Source: JALHST01 sp038316335 (GTDB taxonomy: Bacteria; Bacteroidota; Bacteroidia; Flavobacteriales; Flavobacteriaceae). From it: 64,000 bases of DNA. A program made the position numbers and the translations under genes. The stretch lies in NCBI GenBank assembly GCA_038316335.1, contig JBBQAM010000008.1, positions 1-64,000 on the forward strand, read 5' to 3'. The number at the start of each line of letters is the position of its first letter. Within the stretch, counting starts at the first letter, position 1. Shown in pieces: positions 61,272 to 64,000 of the stretch. Below the pieces are notes generated by a model, which made no database searches, was not told the origin of the DNA, and saw only the letters and a program-made list of their open reading frames with translations.

Positions 61272-61982
61272 ATGACCTTTGCGGAAAAAGTAATTGCCTT
61301 CCATAAAAATCTGAAATTTCCAGATGAAGTAAATCTTCCAAAGAACATTTCGGTCATGAATCCCTTTAATACGACTGATAAATCCTCGATTGAAACGCTT
61401 AGAATATCCAACGAATTTTACAAAAAGTTTTATTCCGACAATGCGCCCCGTCACTTGATTTTAGGAATCAATCCCGGAAAATCAGGAGCTGGCATTACAG
61501 GAATACCGTTTACCTCACCTGTGTCCCTCAAAGAAGTTTGTGGAATTGCCTGTTCAGATAATGGCATTGAAGTATCAGGAAGGTTTTTGTACGAGGTAAT
61601 AAAAAAGTATGGTGGTGTTGCATCTTTCTATTCCAAATACTTGATAAGCAATGTTTGCCCTCTAGGTTTCCTAAAAAGAACCGACACCAATAGAGAGGTC
61701 AACAGAAACTACTACGATTATATAGATTTAATGGTTTCCACTACTCCGTTTATTGTTAAAACCCTTAAACAACAAATTGATCTTGGCATTCATACCGATA
61801 AAGTATATTGTTTGGGTAATGGGGAAAATTACAAATACTTGGGTAATCTTAATGAAGAGCATGGTCTTTTTGGTGAAGTGATTCCATTACCTCATCCTAG
61901 ATATGTTGCTCAGTATAAAAAGCGCGAGGAAGAAATTTATATCAATACCTATTTGGATATACTAGGAACTGGGGCACTATAA
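61272..61982 (+). CDS. SMUG2-like uracil-DNA glycosylase (DUF4918 family)
   Basis: UDG-superfamily protein of 236 residues. Motif A is seen as HLILGINPGKSGAGITGIPF (residues 61-80), SNVCPLGF with the catalytic-type Asn N127 follows, and motif B is LPHPRYVAQY (residues 206-215, H208). The arrangement matches the SMUG2/DUF4918 group of single-strand-selective glycosylases that remove uracil or damaged bases. It is 93 bases after the SecB-like gene, in the same direction. Placement near the end of the tRNA-bounded segment suggests accessory repair or base-modification defence rather than the housekeeping enzyme. Confidence 0.85.
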   Translation: MTFAEKVIAFHKNLKFPDEVNLPKNISVMNPFNTTDKSSIETLRISNEFYKKFYSDNAPRHLILGINPGKSGAGITGIPFTSPVSLKEVCGIACSDNGIEVSGRFLYEVIKKYGGVASFYSKYLISNVCPLGFLKRTDTNREVNRNYYDYIDLMVSTTPFIVKTLKQQIDLGIHTDKVYCLGNGENYKYLGNLNEEHGLFGEVIPLPHPRYVAQYKKREEEIYINTYLDILGTGAL

Positions 61983-62124
61983 AATTGTTTTAGCTGGAAA
62001 TAAACACAAAATAGTCTCAAGATATAATATCCACGTGAAAATAGAAAAGAACAGCCTAATTTCAAAATATGGATTTATAGGACCAATTTGTTGTACCTAT
62101 GTTGTACCCACCTAAAAAGAAAAA

Positions 62125-62270
62125 GCCATCCGATTGGATGATGCTGTGCATTCTTTCACAATGCCACCGGGCCGGCTCGCCCCATCGCGAAAACAGTCCA
62201 CCGGACTGTTTTTTAACGCTCGGTCGCCTCGTTGGGCTTCCCGCCAAGGCGGGACAGGCTTCTCCCCCAA
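62125..62270. repeat. Hairpin-rich dispersed repeat, copy R3
   Basis: Contains CCATCCGATTGGATG, the AAACAGTCCACCGGACTGTTT hairpin with T run and CCCGCCAAGGCGGG. Lacks the CATTGCTCTCGCAATG element, where it instead reads GCCCCATCGCG. Confidence 0.8.
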
Positions 62271-62285
62271 GGGAATAAAAACCAA

Positions 62286-62451
62286 AAAACCATCCGAATG
62301 GATGATGCTGTGCATTCCTTCACAATGCCACCGCGCCAGCTCGCCCATTGCTCACGCAATGTCGCACTAAAACAGTCCACCGGACTGTTTTTTAACGCTA
62401 GGGCGCCTCTTGGGCTTCCCGCCAAGGCGGGACAGGCTTCTCCCCCAAGTT
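62286..62451. repeat. Hairpin-rich dispersed repeat, copy R4
   Basis: Same order of elements as R1, with CATTGCTCACGCAATG, the AACAGTCCACCGGACTGTT hairpin and CCCGCCAAGGCGGG. Directly followed by AAGTTTTTCTTACGAAAAAAGCC. Confidence 0.8.
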
Positions 62452-62508
62452 TTTCTTACGAAAAAAGCCACTGGAATCAAATAAAGGCTACTGCCAAAAT
62501 TCTCAGCG

Positions 62509-62720
62509 CGCCGGCTTTGCCAATGCTTCAGCTCGCCCATTGCTCTCGCAATGTCGCGCGAAAACAGTCCACCGGACTGTTTTTTAACGCTCGGTCGCCT
62601 CGTTGGGCTCCCCGCCAAGGCGGGATAAACTTCTCCCCCAAGTTTTTCTTACGAAAAAAGCCACTATTTCTAGTGGCTTGTCGTCGCTGTCGCTCCTCCT
62701 CTTGGGCTCGAACCAAGGAC
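62509..62720. repeat. Hairpin-rich repeat R5 running into tRNA-Asn (possible right att site)
   Basis: Matches 52475-52687 over about 212 bases by eye at roughly 90%. Carries the AACAGTCCACCGGACTGTT and AAGCCACTATTTCTAGTGGCTT hairpins. The latter follows the tRNA-Asn on the minus strand and would terminate its transcript. Confidence 0.8.
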
Positions 62721-62766
62721 CCTCTGATTAACAGTCAGATGCTCTAACCAGCTGAGCTAAGGAGGA
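62693..62766 (-). tRNA. tRNA-Asn (anticodon GUU)
   Basis: A 74-base cloverleaf on the minus strand. Acceptor TCCTCCT / AGGAGGA, D-arm GCTC AGCTGGTTA GAGC, anticodon stem and loop CTGACTGTTAATCAG with anticodon GTT, T-arm CTTGG TTCGAGC CCAAG, and discriminator G. No CCA encoded. Its T-arm and 3' strand reappear at 52668-52687. Confidence 0.95.
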
Positions 62767-62894
62767 ATTTCACGTTATTTTAGCGTCTTTATTGACGATT
62801 TTTAAGGGCCTGCGCCCTCCGAAGCAACGCAGGCGTTGCGTAGGAGGGTGCAAATATAAATGTTTTTTCAAAACACCCAAACAAAAAAAACGTT

Positions 62895-64000
62895 CTATTT
62901 AAAAAGCCATTTGTACAGGTCATTGCCGTTGGCGAACAACAACAAGGCGATCAATAGAAAGAACCCCGTCATTTGCGCATATTCCAAGAATTTGTCGCTC
63001 GGTTTCCTACCCGTAACCATTTCATACAATAAGAACATGACATGCCCGCCATCAAGCGCCGGGATGGGTAGGATATTCATAAACGCCAGGATGATCGAGA
63101 TAAAAGCGGTTGCACTCCAAAACGAAGGCCAGTCCCAATCACTGGGAAACAGCCCGCCAATAGCAGCAAAGCCACCAACCCCCTTATACGCCCCCGTCGA
63201 GGGATTGAAGATTTTCTTCATCTGCTTTATATAACTCGAAAGGGTACTGACTCCCTTGTTAATACCGGCAGGTATCGATTCGATAAAATTGTATTTTCGG
63301 GTCTCGACCCGAAGGATGCCCCGAGTTTCTAGATCGGCAAAACTCATTCCGCCCAAACTAACCCCGATGGTTGCCGAATCGGTAATGACCACGGGAATCT
63401 CCTTATTTGCAACGTTTTCCCGTTTTACCGTCAGTATGGCCGTTTTATCCTTTAAATCTTCCAACAACGGCTTTGCCTGATCAAAATATTTTATAGCATG
63501 CCCATTGATGGCCACGATTTCATCCTTGGGCTGAAGCCCGGAGTCCTTATTGGCAGATTCTGGGGATACCCCGCCGATGATAAAGGGAATACGCGGACTT
63601 AAAAAGCGGATTTTATCTTCATCCTCCAACAAAGTGGCAATAAAGTCGATCGGGATTTCTTTTGTCAGCGTCTGGCCCTTTCGTACAATGGTGATTGTAT
63701 TTCCATTGACGATGTCCATAAAAATGGCGTTGAAGTCTTCTATTTTCTTACCGTCGACCGCGATGATCCGATCTCCCGTCTCAATACCTAATTTGTCGCC
63801 AATGTTTTTTTCAGAAACATACACCCCGTCTTTTAAACTATCGGCAGGGATGTATTGATCCCCATAGGCATAGGCCAAGCCGATATAGATTACCACGGCC
63901 AAGATAAAATTGACCGTTACCCCGCCCAACATGATGATCAGGCGCTGCCAGGCCGGCTTACTTCGAAACTCCCAAGGCTTGGGTTCTTCCTTCATGGCTT
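62895..64000 (-). CDS. rseP: RseP-type site-2 zinc metalloprotease, 5' end missing
   Basis: Intramembrane protease that cleaves anti-sigma factors and remnant signal peptides. About 368 residues of the C-terminal part are in the window. The frame continues beyond base 64000, and the N-terminal HExxH helix is therefore not visible. Seen: membrane helix LIIMLGGVTVNFILAVVIYI, two PDZ-like domains (SEKNIGDKLGIETGDRIIAV; PESANKDSGLQPKDEIVAIN), then the second catalytic motif NILPIPALDGGHVMFLLYEM with the metal Asp in the L-D-G motif, and the last helix FFLLIALLLFANGNDLY. The gene lies just upstream of tRNA-Asn on the same strand, marking the core side of the integration site. Confidence 0.93.
   Translation of the reverse strand, partial: AMKEEPKPWEFRSKPAWQRLIIMLGGVTVNFILAVVIYIGLAYAYGDQYIPADSLKDGVYVSEKNIGDKLGIETGDRIIAVDGKKIEDFNAIFMDIVNGNTITIVRKGQTLTKEIPIDFIATLLEDEDKIRFLSPRIPFIIGGVSPESANKDSGLQPKDEIVAINGHAIKYFDQAKPLLEDLKDKTAILTVKRENVANKEIPVVITDSATIGVSLGGMSFADLETRGILRVETRKYNFIESIPAGINKGVSTLSSYIKQMKKIFNPSTGAYKGVGGFAAIGGLFPSDWDWPSFWSATAFISIILAFMNILPIPALDGGHVMFLLYEMVTGRKPSDKFLEYAQMTGFFLLIALLLFANGNDLYKWLFK

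Noticed and set aside
62232..62747. Open frame of about 171 codons on the plus strand
   Set aside because: It runs through hairpin repeats R3-R5 and into the tRNA-Asn. Its sequence is explained entirely by the repeats and the same peptide style appears at the left copy.

Overview
The window looks like a chromosome piece from a marine member of the Flavobacteriaceae (Bacteroidota). The signs are SusC/SusD pairs, TonB-linked and lipoprotein signal peptides with short lipoboxes, AraC-type regulators fused to TPR sensors, DUF6090 membrane proteins, a TAnnTTTG-type promoter element and the palindrome CCCCGATAGCTATCGGGG. No species call is possible from the sequence alone.

Region 1 (1-22.7 kb) is mostly ordinary core genome. 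It opens with exported hydrolases: a partial M28 peptidase, an M20-type amidohydrolase and a BNR/sortilin-like protein. Small hypothetical genes, a CBS-domain protein, a membrane M28 peptidase and two SDR enzymes follow (one probably L-threonine dehydrogenase). Next come a RimB-like protease fused to an eroded RimK-like ATP-grasp domain, and a GNAT-nitrilase fusion. A compact polyamine operon closes the region: arginine decarboxylase, agmatinase, a deoxyhypusine-synthase-like enzyme and a small acidic protein.

Region 2 (22.8-41 kb) starts with tRNA-Arg(CCU) and a GIY-YIG gene that are partly duplicated in tandem, then two long intergenic repeats, an exported RidA-like lipoprotein and an M16 peptidase. 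A nutrient-uptake locus follows: a TPR/AraC regulator, an ASPIC/FG-GAP lipoprotein, SusD, SusC and a seven-heme cytochrome c. The same 18-bp palindrome lies at both ends of this locus.

Region 3 (41-50.4 kb) mixes carbohydrate-related genes (DUF1080, GH31, an acetyl-xylan-esterase-like hydrolase, a GT87-like membrane protein) with two DUF6090 fragments, one full-length DUF6090 gene and a decayed integrase.

Region 4 (50.4-62.8 kb) is a plastic, more A+T-rich accessory zone. It has an integrase fragment, a 418-bp direct repeat and five copies of a hairpin-rich repeat. An approximately 10-kb segment is bounded on the right by intact tRNA-Asn(GUU) and on the left by a copy of that tRNA's 3' end. 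Inside are likely genome-conflict genes: a NERD nuclease-like protein, an EEP nuclease, a MazG-like pyrophosphohydrolase translationally coupled to a GIY-YIG/Schlafen-type helicase with a C-terminal LexA-like self-cleaving domain, a DUF3883 PD-(D/E)XK-like protein, a possible toxin-antitoxin-SecB-like trio and a SMUG2-like DNA glycosylase. The helicase with its apparently intact LexA cleavage site (VAAG), Ser and Lys is the best candidate for an undescribed system. The window ends in the core gene rseP (partial).
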